42,230 bases of DNA from Rhodoplanes serenus (lineage in GTDB: Bacteria; Pseudomonadota; Alphaproteobacteria; Rhizobiales; Xanthobacteraceae): the NCBI GenBank assembly GCA_945893145.1, contig CAMDDZ010000047.1, positions 1 to 42,230 on the forward strand. Reading direction: 5' to 3'. The notes beneath the pieces were generated by a model. The model was not told the DNA's origin. It saw nothing but the letters and a program-made list of their open reading frames with translations, and ran no database searches. The position numbers were made by a program, and so were the translations under genes. Position 1 is the stretch's first letter, and each line of letters starts with the position of its first letter. Positions 22,610-31,191 of this stretch are shown here, piece after piece.

Positions 22610-24112
22610 CTAGAGGTAGTTGATCAGGCTCGTCTTGAGCAGCAGCGCCGTGGTCTGCAGCGTCGCCTGGAGGCTCGTCTGCAGCATCAGAATTTTCGCC
22701 GCGACCTCCTCGTTCGGCGCACCCTGAACCTGCTGAAGCAATTCCTCGAGTGCGCTGCCCGCCTGCTGGTGGCGGTCCTTGGTGGAGGCGAGCGCGGTCT
22801 GCGCACCCGCCAACTCGCCCTGGATGTCGCTGATCTTCTGCTGGTTGGGCTGGCCCGCAAGTACCATCGCGGTGCGCTGGCGCAGCGCCGCATAGGCGCC
22901 TTCGGCGTTCGGATCAGAGGCGGAGAACGACATTGCGGCAAACACCGCGATGCTTTGCACGGTGTTGCGCAGGGCCTGCTCGTTAGCCCGCATGCCGTAT
23001 GAAACCGTGAGGGTGCGGTCAGCCTGGGCGATCGCGGTGGAGCGCGCCGGATCGCTGCCCGCATCGCCGGTGTACCACGAGACAGTGTTGGCGCTGGTGC
23101 CATCCACCAGCGCGGTCGCGTTGTTGAACGGCGGCCCGGCGACGCGCTGCGGCGGATTGGCGTCGTCGGTGTTGAACAGATTGTTGCCGGCCGCCACCGC
23201 CGAAGCCGCCGACAGCGCGGTCGAGGCCAGCGTGCCGAGCGACTGGGTCAGTGCCGCCGAAAGATTGGTTGCGGTGGCTGCTGACGAAGGTCCGATAGTG
23301 AATTGACCGGGCCCCGGCGTCGCCGAGGTCGTCGCCGTGAGGGTAAGGTCCTGGCTCGAGCCATCCGGCAGCGTGAACGTCAACCGCAGCGTTTGGCCGT
23401 TGCTCGGGTTGGTCGCACCGAGATCGACGCCGATCGAAGCCGGCGGCGCGCTCGGGCCGGTGATGGTTGCGCCGCTCAGCGTCGAATTGACGCCCGCAAG
23501 CTTGAACCCGAACGGCGACACCGCGTCTTCGGTGACCGCCACCGAGGTCGCGGTTGGCGACGAAACCACGAGGCGGCCAAGGCCGCTCGCCCCAAGATCG
23601 GCTTGGTGGCGCTCGTCGATCATCTGCTTGAGGCCGGCGCGGCCGGCAAAGCCGTTGAGAATGTGGTCGGAGGTTTCCACGGCTGGCTGATCGACGTCGC
23701 GGCCGGAGAACAGCGAGCGATCGCCGGATTTGGTGTTGAGCAGGCTCAGCACCTGATCGAATTGGCTCAGTGCCGTGGTCTGATCGGGCGTGCTGCTGCC
23801 GCCATTAAGCTTGAATAGCGACGTCAGAGCGGTGGTCTTGGCGCTTTGCGCCAGGCTGGTGATTTGCGAAAGCGCGGTCTGCGCCACGTCAAGGCGCACG
23901 CCCCCTTGCGTGATGGCTGCTTGGTAGCCGTCGATGGCAGAAAGCTGGTTGCGCAGGCCGACCGTCAGCCCGCGGTCGAGCCCCAAGCCGGCGTAGGTTA
24001 CGGACTTCTCGCCAGTCCCGAGCTGCCGTTGCAGATCGGTAAGCTGGTTGCGCATATCGATCAGCGCCTGGACCGACACCGAAGCGGCCGTTCCAACACC
24101 TTTCACGTCCAT
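22610..24112 (-). CDS. flgL: Hook-filament junction protein FlgL (HAP3)
   Basis: FlgL joins the hook-side adaptor FlgK to the filament. The product is 500 residues, much longer than the enteric 317, because of a large Thr/Ser/Gly-rich central insertion (about residues 150-350). The flagellin-like N-terminal helix (LIDMRNQLTDLQRQLGTGEK, near residue 17) and the C-terminal helix (AAKILMLQTSLQATLQTTAL) are present. It is the last gene of the flgE-flgK-flgL operon, 7 bases after flgK. The identity is clear from order and end motifs; the middle is too variable to judge. Confidence 0.9.
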   Translation of the reverse strand: MDVKGVGTAASVSVQALIDMRNQLTDLQRQLGTGEKSVTYAGLGLDRGLTVGLRNQLSAIDGYQAAITQGGVRLDVAQTALSQITSLAQSAKTTALTSLFKLNGGSSTPDQTTALSQFDQVLSLLNTKSGDRSLFSGRDVDQPAVETSDHILNGFAGRAGLKQMIDERHQADLGASGLGRLVVSSPTATSVAVTEDAVSPFGFKLAGVNSTLSGATITGPSAPPASIGVDLGATNPSNGQTLRLTFTLPDGSSQDLTLTATTSATPGPGQFTIGPSSAATATNLSAALTQSLGTLASTALSAASAVAAGNNLFNTDDANPPQRVAGPPFNNATALVDGTSANTVSWYTGDAGSDPARSTAIAQADRTLTVSYGMRANEQALRNTVQSIAVFAAMSFSASDPNAEGAYAALRQRTAMVLAGQPNQQKISDIQGELAGAQTALASTKDRHQQAGSALEELLQQVQGAPNEEVAAKILMLQTSLQATLQTTALLLKTSLINYL

Positions 24113-24119
24113 AGCGACC

Positions 24120-25976
24120 TCAGATCCTCATCAAGGTGTCGAGCATGTCCTTGATCGCGGACATGACACGCGCGTTGGCGCCGTAGGCGTTCTGCAGGGC
24201 CAACAGATTGGCCATTTCCTGATCGACATTGACGCCGGCGTTGTCGTTGATGCGCTGCTGCAGCGCGTTGACCACGACACTCTGGCCCTGCGAGAGGCTG
24301 TTGGCGTTGTCGGCGGCCTGGCCCTGCATACTCAGCATCTGGCGCAGGAACGTCGGCACGTCGCTGGTGAACGGCACCGCCGTGCTGCCGATTCCGGTGG
24401 CAGGCAAGAAGGTCGACTTCGCGGCAGTGAGCTGCTGATAGATGTAGTTCGGGCGGGTCGGATCGCCGGCCCCGATGCCCGGCATATAGGCGACAAGTTT
24501 CGACGGGTCGGCAAGCAGCGCCGGATTGACCGCGATGCGCTCGGCGAAGCCCAGCTGCTGCGGGCCGCGCGACGTGATCGAACCGGTAAAGAGGTTGGTG
24601 GCATCGGTGAAAAACGGCAGCGCCGTGCCGCCGGTCAGCCCCGAGGCGCTGGTCGTCATGGAGAGCGCATCGATGTCGGTCCGGTTGGACGCACCATCGT
24701 CGCGCACGTGCAGCACCGTGCCGGTCGCCGAGAATTGCAGATTGCCGGCGAACATCTGGTTGAGCTGGTTCATCGCCCCGGTCAGCCCGCCGGAGAAATC
24801 CATGCCGATCACCTGATCGTTCGGATCGGCTGTCATTGAATTCTTCAACGGCAGCGCGGTCGGATCGTCGACCCGGATCAGAGTCAGTGTGTGCTGCTGG
24901 TTGGTTTGCCGGTCGGTGTAGGTCAGGCTCAGCGTGTTGCCGGCGAGCAGGCCCGCAGTGTCGATGTCAAAGCCGCTCTGCGGTCCGGGCGGGATGGCGG
25001 TGCCGTTGGTCGTCACGTCCGACAGCGCGTGCGCCATCGCGGCCGCCATGGCGTCGAGCTGATCCTGCGCCTGCGTCAGCACGTTGTCGCGCATATCGAT
25101 CAAGGCCGCGATCTTGCCCGACCGGATCGCGTCGTTGGCGATCAGGTCGATGGTCGCGCCGTTCGACGATTGCAGGCTCAGCGTGCTCAGCGTGCTTTGG
25201 TTCCGGTCGGCGCTGTATTGCGAGAACGGCGACATCGTGCCCTGGGCGTTGAACACTAGCTGGGTGGGCTCGGCGCCAACCAGCTGGATGCCCGAATTGG
25301 TGAACACCTTGTATTCGTTGTGCTCGCCGACGACGACGCGAATGTCCATCAGATCGGAGAGCTGATTGACGTACAGGTCGCGCTGGTCTTGCAGCGTCGC
25401 CTCGGCGCCGCTGGCGCCAGTCGAGTTGGCAAGCTGCCGGTTGATCGTTGCGATCTTTTGGAGTGCATCGTTGGCGCTGGTGACCGCGTCCGCAAGCCCG
25501 CTTTCGGCGTCGCCGCGCAGCGCCTGTATGTCTCCGCTCACGCTGTTGAGCTGCTGGGCCAGCACCTGCGCAGAGCTCAGGACTGCGCTGCGGTTTGCCG
25601 TCGCATCCGGCGAGGTGACGAGCCCCTGCACCGCGTTGGTGAAATTGTTGAACACGGTTTCGAGCGCGCTGTCGGAGCCCGGCGCGCCGTAGAGCTGCTG
25701 GAGCCGCTGGTAGAAGTTCGCCCGCGTCGTTGCGAAGCCGCCGCCCGACAATTCGACGCGCAGCTGGCGCTCCACGTAAAGGTCGAGTTCGCGGCTCACC
25801 GCTGCGACGCGGACGCCGCCGCCGTTGTTGCCGGCGACCAGCGGAGCCTGCACCAGCGTCTTGCGGATGTAGCCGGGCGTCTGCGCGTTGGCGACGTTGG
25901 ACGCGACCAGCGCCAAACCGGCCTGCGTGGTGCGCAGTCCGGTGAGCGCGGTGGAAAGCGCCTGCGAAAGGCTCAT
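24120..25976 (-). CDS. flgK: Hook-filament junction protein FlgK (HAP1)
   Basis: FlgK caps the hook and is the first junction protein. The product is 618 residues with the axial N-terminal motif (LALVASNVANAQTPGYIRKT, near residue 20), the FlgK region with VTSPDATANRSAVLSSAQVL, and the C-terminal motif (NVDQEMANLLALQNAYGANA) ending KDMLDTLMRI. Its size is normal for the order. It lies 44 bases after flgE and 7 before flgL, without a promoter of its own, so it is expected on the flgE transcript. Confidence 0.97.
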   Translation of the reverse strand: MSLSQALSTALTGLRTTQAGLALVASNVANAQTPGYIRKTLVQAPLVAGNNGGGVRVAAVSRELDLYVERQLRVELSGGGFATTRANFYQRLQQLYGAPGSDSALETVFNNFTNAVQGLVTSPDATANRSAVLSSAQVLAQQLNSVSGDIQALRGDAESGLADAVTSANDALQKIATINRQLANSTGASGAEATLQDQRDLYVNQLSDLMDIRVVVGEHNEYKVFTNSGIQLVGAEPTQLVFNAQGTMSPFSQYSADRNQSTLSTLSLQSSNGATIDLIANDAIRSGKIAALIDMRDNVLTQAQDQLDAMAAAMAHALSDVTTNGTAIPPGPQSGFDIDTAGLLAGNTLSLTYTDRQTNQQHTLTLIRVDDPTALPLKNSMTADPNDQVIGMDFSGGLTGAMNQLNQMFAGNLQFSATGTVLHVRDDGASNRTDIDALSMTTSASGLTGGTALPFFTDATNLFTGSITSRGPQQLGFAERIAVNPALLADPSKLVAYMPGIGAGDPTRPNYIYQQLTAAKSTFLPATGIGSTAVPFTSDVPTFLRQMLSMQGQAADNANSLSQGQSVVVNALQQRINDNAGVNVDQEMANLLALQNAYGANARVMSAIKDMLDTLMRI

Positions 25977-26020
25977 GCGAGCATCGAGTCCCTAAGTAGA
26001 GCGGCTGTGCCCCGGCACAG

Positions 26021-28015
26021 TCACCGCAGCATGTTCAAGAGGTCCTGCACCATCTGATTGCTGGTCGTGATGACGCGCGTATTGGCCGAGTAGGCCTGCT
26101 GCGTGACGATCAGCTTGGTGAATTCGTCGGCGATGTCGGTGTTGGAGCCTTCGAGCGACGAGCCCAGGATTTTGCCCGCCGAGCCGTAGGTGGCGGGTCC
26201 CGAGGCATCGGTCGCCTCGAAGGCGCCGCCGTCAATGCGCTTGAGCGCATTCGGCCCGTTGAAACTCGCGATCGTGATCTCGGCCAAGTCGATACTGCGG
26301 CCGTTGGAGTAAGAGCCGACCACGCGTCCCTTGTCGTTGACCGACACTTGCTGCAGTTCGCCGGCAGCAAAGCCGTTCTGCTGCAACAGGTTGACCTGCA
26401 CGTTGCCGTTCGGATCGGCAAACTGCGAAATGCCGCCCGAACCGTGTTGAATTTCGAGGTTGCCGAGCGACACCCCATCGACCGTCATGTTGGGGATGGT
26501 CACGGAGGCGACCAGCGGATTCATTTGGCCGTTGGCGCCGAACGTGTAGTCGGTGCCCACGTTCTGCCACGCGACCTGCGTGCCGGTGGCGCGCGAATTG
26601 ACCTGGTAGAACATGTTCCAGGTGTCGGTGCCGCCGTAGAGCGAGCTGTCGGTCTTGGCCCAGCGCAGCTGGATATTCACCGGCGAGCCGGACACGTCGT
26701 AAGCCGTGATCGCGCCACCGCCGATCGAGGAAGCGACGAAGCTCGCCATGTCGCTTGCGATCACGGTGCCGTTGGATGGCAGCGCCGAGACGGTGTGGAT
26801 GCCGAAGTTCAGCGGCGTCGCGGTGCCGCCGACCGTGATCGTGTCGGTCATGTTCGAAGCCGTGACCGTAACGTTGCCGTTCGACGTATCGACCGTGCCA
26901 AGGCCACCGGTCAGGCCGCCGAGCGCGGTCGCAAGGTCCGCCATGGTCGAAACCTGGCCGACGCCGGTGCCGAACGTGATGTTGAGCGGCGGATTGGCGC
27001 CAACCGTGAACGACAGCGTCTGGCCCGCCGAAACCGCGTTCTGGGTCAGAAGATTGCTGGCGAACGTCGTGTTGATCGAAAGCCCAAGCTCGCTGAGCAG
27101 ACCGAGCGAACTGCCGCCGCCGACCGCAACGTCGGTGTCGGCGTTGGCGCTGGTCAGCACCAAGTGGTTGGAGGGATTGAGCGAGGCCGTAATGCCGGTG
27201 GTGCCAGTCTGCAGGTTGATCTTGCCGACGATGGCCGCGGCGTTGTCACTGGCCGCGATCGCGATGTTGGTGCCGTTGAGCTGCAACGTGCCGCCGGCCG
27301 ACGACAGACCTGAAATATCTTTGGTGGCGGTGAGAACCGCGAACGCATCGGGCGCGAGCGTCGCACCGGCGCCGATGATCTTTGCAGGCGACGGCGGGCC
27401 GGCCAGTGGATTGGCGGAGAAGTTTGCCGGATTGAGCAGCTCGGAGCCCGGAATGCTGGTGTCATGGCCAGGCGTCAGCGGATAGCTCGCAAGGTTGGCG
27501 CGATACTGCACCTGGGAGGTCGCTTGCGCCGGCAGGAAGTCGTTCTGGAACTGCAGGAGCTGCGGCACGCTGCCGACCAGGTTACCGGTGGTGGCATCGA
27601 CCGGGATGCCCATCAGATAATAGCCGGCGCCGTTGACCAGGAAGCCGTCGCGGTCGGTCTGGTAGTCGCCACGGCGGCTGAACAGATTAATGCCGTCGAA
27701 CACCGGACGGTTGTCGACGAAGCTCGATGGCTTCTGCACGACAAAGAAGCCATCGCCGTTGATCGCCATGAAGGTGCCGACCGAGGCGCTTTGGATATCG
27801 CCTTGCACCGTGTTGGTGGAACGCGAGTTCGCCGTGACGTTGCCGGCCAATTGCTGGGTCGGCTGGGAGTCGGGGATCAAGTCCACGAAGCTCGTATCGA
27901 TGCGCTTAAACGCCGTGGTCTGGGAGTTGGCGATGTTGCCGGAGATATTCTCGAGCGAGTAAGCCTGCGCGCGCATGCCGGTGACGGCGGTGGTCAGGGC
28001 GCCGAAAATTCCCAT
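26021..28015 (-). CDS. flgE: Flagellar hook protein FlgE
   Basis: FlgE builds the hook. The 664-residue product has the N-terminal axial motif (LENISGNIANSQTTAFKRID) and the C-terminal motif (EFTKLIVTQQAYSANTRVIT, ending DLLNMLR). It is far longer than enteric FlgE (about 400); the extra length is a repetitive, Ala/Gly/Thr-rich middle (about residues 190-430), as in other members of this order. The ATG follows a GGAG ribosome site. It opens the flgE-flgK-flgL operon under a sigma-54-type promoter. Confidence 0.96.
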   Translation of the reverse strand: MGIFGALTTAVTGMRAQAYSLENISGNIANSQTTAFKRIDTSFVDLIPDSQPTQQLAGNVTANSRSTNTVQGDIQSASVGTFMAINGDGFFVVQKPSSFVDNRPVFDGINLFSRRGDYQTDRDGFLVNGAGYYLMGIPVDATTGNLVGSVPQLLQFQNDFLPAQATSQVQYRANLASYPLTPGHDTSIPGSELLNPANFSANPLAGPPSPAKIIGAGATLAPDAFAVLTATKDISGLSSAGGTLQLNGTNIAIAASDNAAAIVGKINLQTGTTGITASLNPSNHLVLTSANADTDVAVGGGSSLGLLSELGLSINTTFASNLLTQNAVSAGQTLSFTVGANPPLNITFGTGVGQVSTMADLATALGGLTGGLGTVDTSNGNVTVTASNMTDTITVGGTATPLNFGIHTVSALPSNGTVIASDMASFVASSIGGGAITAYDVSGSPVNIQLRWAKTDSSLYGGTDTWNMFYQVNSRATGTQVAWQNVGTDYTFGANGQMNPLVASVTIPNMTVDGVSLGNLEIQHGSGGISQFADPNGNVQVNLLQQNGFAAGELQQVSVNDKGRVVGSYSNGRSIDLAEITIASFNGPNALKRIDGGAFEATDASGPATYGSAGKILGSSLEGSNTDIADEFTKLIVTQQAYSANTRVITTSNQMVQDLLNMLR

Positions 28016-28080
28016 AACTCGTCTCCACTTACAGTGGCTGCACGGGCGACAGGCCCGGGCCGCAATGCCGGGATGGCCAT

Positions 28081-28096
28081 TGCAAACCCCGAGCCA
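28081..28096 (-). promoter_or_regulatory. Sigma-54-type promoter of flgE operon
   Basis: On the minus strand TGGCTCGGGGTTTGCA matches TGGCACG-N4-TTGCW except for one base (T for A in GGCAC); the -12 element is perfect. Transcription should begin near 28070, giving a leader of about 55 bases. GCAATG (28062-28067) and CATTGC (28078-28083) form an inverted repeat overlapping the -12 element. Confidence 0.75.
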
Positions 28097-28168
28097 CCAA
28101 AATACCTAGTTATTTCAATATCTTAAAATGGCGACACGCGCTGGCGACCCGGCAGGATGCGCCCTGCC

Positions 28169-28183
28169 CGGCAAAATTTTCCC
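28169..28183 (-). promoter_or_regulatory. Putative enhancer site (FlbD-type) for flgE
   Basis: On the minus strand this reads GGGAAAATTTTGCCG. It differs by one base from the flgF copy and by two from the flgI copy. Its centre is 80 bases before the flgE sigma-54 promoter, in the same orientation as the other two. It lies just outside the msrB stop codon. Confidence 0.6.
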
Positions 28184-28202
28184 AGCAAAATCGGTTCGTG
28201 GC

Positions 28203-28742
28203 TCAGGCCGGGCCGGCCGCGGCGGGCGTAAAGGCGAGTGCCACGCCATTCATGCAGTAGCGCAAGCCGGTCGGCGGCGGGCCATCGCTGAACACGTGAC
28301 CCAGATGGCCGCCGCAGCGCCGGCAATGCACCTCGGTGCGCGGGATCAGCAGCGCGCGGTCGCCCGACGTGGCAACCGCGTTCGGCAGCGGCTGATAGAA
28401 GCTCGGCCAGCCGGTACCACTTTCGAACTTGGTTTCGGAACCGAACAGCGGTAGCTCGCAGCCCGCGCAGGCGAATGTGCCCTTGCGCTTCTCGCGGTCG
28501 AGCGGGCTGGTGAACGGCCGCTCGGTGCCGTGCTGGCGCAGCACTTTATACGCCGCGGGCTTGAGCAGACGGCGCCACTCGTCGTCGGCTTTGGTGATCT
28601 CGAAGCTTGCAGCGCGCACGCTGTCATCCTGCATCCACCAAAGCGCCGTCACCATCGCGATCGCGCCGCCGCCCAGCAACCAAACGCGGCGGCTCATTTT
28701 CTCGATCAAATCCGGTTTCGGTCCAGCGGAGGGCTCATCCAT
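28203..28742 (-). CDS. msrB: Peptide methionine (R)-sulfoxide reductase MsrB, exported
   Basis: MsrB reduces the R form of methionine sulfoxide in proteins. The reductase domain fills the C-terminal two thirds, with two zinc-binding CxxC pairs (CAGC and CRRC), GSGTGWPSF-like FESGTGWPSFYQP, and the catalytic Cys in RYCMNGV. In front is a segment with twin arginines and a hydrophobic stretch (SRRVWLLGGGAIAMVTALWW), suggesting Tat export or an anchor, so it probably repairs periplasmic proteins. The ATG at 28742 is chosen because AAGGA lies upstream; a longer frame runs through the palindromic repeat. A start at the SRR segment is also possible. It follows msrA on the same strand. Confidence 0.93.
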   Translation of the reverse strand: MDEPSAGPKPDLIEKMSRRVWLLGGGAIAMVTALWWMQDDSVRAASFEITKADDEWRRLLKPAAYKVLRQHGTERPFTSPLDREKRKGTFACAGCELPLFGSETKFESGTGWPSFYQPLPNAVATSGDRALLIPRTEVHCRRCGGHLGHVFSDGPPPTGLRYCMNGVALAFTPAAAGPA

Positions 28743-28755
28743 AGCTTTTTCCTTG

Positions 28756-28826
28756 AGCATGATCTTTTCCGAAAACCGGTTCCCACCCCGGATCAAGTCC
28801 GGGGCAGGCTTTTTCGGGATCATGCT
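28756..28826. repeat. Palindromic intergenic repeat with a second palindrome inserted
   Basis: The outer element (AGCATGATC...GATCATGCT) matches the copy at 11975-12023. Relative to that copy, 24 extra bases (28787-28810) are placed before TTTTCGGGATC. They include CCCCGGATCAAGTCCGGGG, itself a palindrome of a type widespread in alphaproteobacteria. The element begins at the msrA stop codon and ends 13 bases before the msrB start. Confidence 0.85.
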
Positions 28827-29440
28827 TAGCTCGCCTTGTCCGGTTTGCCCCAGAGTTCTTCCAGACGCTGATCGCGTCCGCAGTTGAAGCGGTAGAACTT
28901 GTAACGGATCGGATTTTTGGTGTGATAATCCTGATGATAGTCCTCGGCCTTGTAGAAGGCCGTGGCCGGGACGATCTCGGTCTGCACCACGCGCGGCGCG
29001 AAGCGCGCCTGTGCGGCCTTTTTCGACGCCTCGGCGAGCTGCCGCTGCTCGTCGTCATGATAGAAAATCGCCGGCCGGTATTGATCGCCGCGATCGCAGA
29101 ATTGACGGTCCTTTGCGAGCGGATCGTGGTTACGCCAGAACACCTCGAGCAATTGCCGATAGGTCACCTTGGCGGGATCGAACGCGATCTCGACCGCCTC
29201 GGTGTGGCCCGTGGTGCCGGCCGAGACCTGGCTGTAGGTCGGATTTTCGACCTTGCCGCCGATATAGCCCGAGGTTGTGCCGGTCACGCCCGGGACCTTG
29301 TCGAAGTCAGCCTCGACGCACCAGAAGCAGCCGCCTGCGAATGTCGCAACCGCTGTCTGCTGCGCCGATAACGGCGCCGAATATCCGCAGGCCAAAATAG
29401 CGGCGGCCACGATGGCGAGGATGGATAGCGCGCGTATCAT
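28826..29440 (-). CDS. msrA: Peptide methionine (S)-sulfoxide reductase MsrA, exported
   Basis: MsrA reduces the S form of methionine sulfoxide. The catalytic motif GCFWCVEADF is near residue 37, and YSQVSAGTTGHTEAVEI and the C-terminal FNCGRDQ agree with the family. The start at 29440 gives a signal peptide (IRALSILAIVAAAILACGYS), so the enzyme is periplasmic or membrane-linked, like the MsrB behind it. A longer upstream frame to 29545 has no signal peptide or family likeness. The stop codon touches the palindromic repeat. It is divergent from the moxR gene. Confidence 0.94.
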   Translation of the reverse strand: MIRALSILAIVAAAILACGYSAPLSAQQTAVATFAGGCFWCVEADFDKVPGVTGTTSGYIGGKVENPTYSQVSAGTTGHTEAVEIAFDPAKVTYRQLLEVFWRNHDPLAKDRQFCDRGDQYRPAIFYHDDEQRQLAEASKKAAQARFAPRVVQTEIVPATAFYKAEDYHQDYHTKNPIRYKFYRFNCGRDQRLEELWGKPDKAS

Positions 29441-29571
29441 ACTGCGACCCCGAACTTTGAGCGACGACGTCATAGCGCAGATGGCTTGCGCGACGCGCTC
29501 AATTCGCCTCACATTCCCGCGACCACGCCGTGTGCTAGGTTGCAAGCCAGCCGGCTTAGCAAGGAGAATTC

Positions 29572-30417
29572 ATGCGCTTCGAAGGCACCAGCGCCTATGT
29601 GGCGACCGACGACCTGAAGGTCGCGGTGAACGCCGCGATCACGCTCGAACGGCCTCTGCTGGTCAAGGGCGAGCCCGGCACCGGCAAGACCGTGTTGGCG
29701 CTGGAAATCGCCAAGAGCCTGAACGCGCCGCTGCTGGAATGGCACGTCAAATCGACCACCAAGGCGATGCAGGGCCTCTACGAATATGACGCGGTGTCGC
29801 GGCTGCGCGACAGCCAGCTCGGCGACGCGCGGGTCCAGGACATCCGCAACTACATCAAGCGCGGCAAGCTGTGGGACGCATTCGTGGCGGACCAGCGGCC
29901 GGTGCTGCTGATCGACGAGATCGACAAGGCCGACATCGAGTTTCCGAACGATCTGCTGCTCGAACTCGATCGCATGGAGTTTTTCGTCTATGAAACCAGC
30001 GAGACCGTGAAGGCGCGCCGCCGCCCGATCGTCATCATCACGTCGAACAACGAAAAAGAATTGCCCGACGCGTTCCTGCGCCGCTGCTTCTTCCATTATA
30101 TCCGCTTCCCGGATGGCGACACCATGCGCGCCATCATCGAGGTGCATTTTCCGGGCATCAAGCAGCGGCTGGTCTCGGAAGCGCTGAAGCTGTTCTACGA
30201 GGTGCGCGAGGTGCCGGGGCTGAAGAAGAAACCCTCAACGTCCGAATTGCTGGACTGGCTCAAGCTTCTGATGGTCGAGGACATCGGACCGGAATTGCTG
30301 CGCGAGCGCGATCCCAAGAAGCTGATCCCGCCGCTGCACGGCGCGCTGCTCAAGAACGAGCAGGACGTGCACTTGTTCGAGCGGCTGGCATTTATGGCGA
30401 GAAGAGATGGCCGCTAG
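29572..30417 (+). CDS. MoxR-family AAA+ ATPase without its usual partner
   Basis: The 281-residue protein has Walker A GEPGTGKT (33-40), Walker B VLLIDEID (111-118), a sensor-1 region ITSNNEKELPDAF (156-168) and an arginine pair (170-171) for trans action. MoxR ATPases are chaperone-like and usually work with a von Willebrand A (VWA) protein encoded next door, as in CoxD/CoxE-type pairs. No VWA gene follows here; the next genes are of unknown type. An AAGGAG-like ribosome site precedes the ATG. The ATPase call is secure; its client is unknown. Confidence 0.93.
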   Translation: MRFEGTSAYVATDDLKVAVNAAITLERPLLVKGEPGTGKTVLALEIAKSLNAPLLEWHVKSTTKAMQGLYEYDAVSRLRDSQLGDARVQDIRNYIKRGKLWDAFVADQRPVLLIDEIDKADIEFPNDLLLELDRMEFFVYETSETVKARRRPIVIITSNNEKELPDAFLRRCFFHYIRFPDGDTMRAIIEVHFPGIKQRLVSEALKLFYEVREVPGLKKKPSTSELLDWLKLLMVEDIGPELLRERDPKKLIPPLHGALLKNEQDVHLFERLAFMARRDGR

Positions 30418-30475
30418 AGCGGCCTATGTATGGCGCGGCGCGAGGGGCGCGGAAGCTTGCCGCCCGTTAAAAGGT

Positions 30476-30506
30476 TTGACAACCGACTCGCGAGTTACAG
30501 TAAAAT
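30476..30506 (+). promoter_or_regulatory. Possible sigma-70-type promoter of the three-gene module
   Basis: TTGACA (30476-30481) and TAAAAT (30501-30506) are separated by 19 bases; the -35 is perfect, the spacing long. The stretch is AT-rich relative to its surroundings and lies 95 bases before the first gene of the module. No terminator was seen after moxR. Confidence 0.4.
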
Positions 30507-30600
30507 CAGGCATTCTTTTATCTAAATGACGAGCCCTGCCGCGGCGCCACGGTTCGCTGGCCAGTATGGGGAGTGCGGGTCACTCTGGGGTTAGGATGGT

Positions 30601-31191
30601 ATGACTAAGGGGGGTACTAGTCCTGCGACCACCGAGTGCGTCGTCTGTCGCGAAGCCATCCGCGTGGGCGCGACGGTCTGTACCCAATGCAAAAGTCCAC
30701 AAAACTGGTCGCGGCATGTCGTCATGTGGAAGGACCTCGGCACCGCCTTTCTTGCTCTGGTGCCATTGTGGGGCGGCGCGATCGCGCTCTGGAGCTTGGC
30801 GTTCAGAAACCCGGTCGCGATGGTCCGTGCTGTCGCTCCGGTCTGCGAGCGGTCCTCGATTGTCCTCGCCCTTGCCAACGACGGAGAGGCGACCGCCGTC
30901 TTGAAACGGCCGACACTCAAGGTGACGCAAAAGGTGGCCCAATCGGAGCAAACGACTACCTCGCCGATCGAACTCCAGGCGGAAGGCACCGCATATCCCT
31001 ATCTGCTCCTGGCCAAGCAATCGATTTCGGTCAACCTGAAACCAAGATTGCATGGGCTGCCGACCGACCTCCCGAAGCCGACTTCGCAGAATCAAGGGGA
31101 CTGCCGCCTCACGATCGAGATTGAGTTCCAGGCCTTTGATGGCCGCCAGCAAATAGTTTCCGCTCCCTGCCAATGCCCGGTCATCTCATGA
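30601..31191 (+). CDS. Zinc-ribbon membrane protein of unknown function
   Basis: The 196-residue protein begins with a four-cysteine zinc ribbon (CVVC at about 14-17 and CTQC at about 28-31), followed by one hydrophobic segment (about 47-65: GTAFLALVPLWGGAIALWSL), then a beta-rich C-terminal region outside the membrane with three more cysteines near the end. The order ribbon inside, one membrane crossing, sensor-like domain outside resembles many uncharacterised signalling or envelope proteins. I recognise no family. The stop overlaps the next ATG (ATGA), so it is coupled to the next gene. It is the first gene of the module 30601-33010. Confidence 0.8.
   Translation: MTKGGTSPATTECVVCREAIRVGATVCTQCKSPQNWSRHVVMWKDLGTAFLALVPLWGGAIALWSLAFRNPVAMVRAVAPVCERSSIVLALANDGEATAVLKRPTLKVTQKVAQSEQTTTSPIELQAEGTAYPYLLLAKQSISVNLKPRLHGLPTDLPKPTSQNQGDCRLTIEIEFQAFDGRQQIVSAPCQCPVIS

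Noticed and set aside
22383..22613. Rightward 76-residue frame between flaF and flgL
   Set aside because: No ribosome site, unusual composition, and it runs into the flgL stop region on the opposite strand.
28756..28826. Palindromic repeat considered as insertion-sequence ends
   Set aside because: No transposase frame between the arms and no target duplication; the unit is under 75 bases and recurs as an intact short palindrome.
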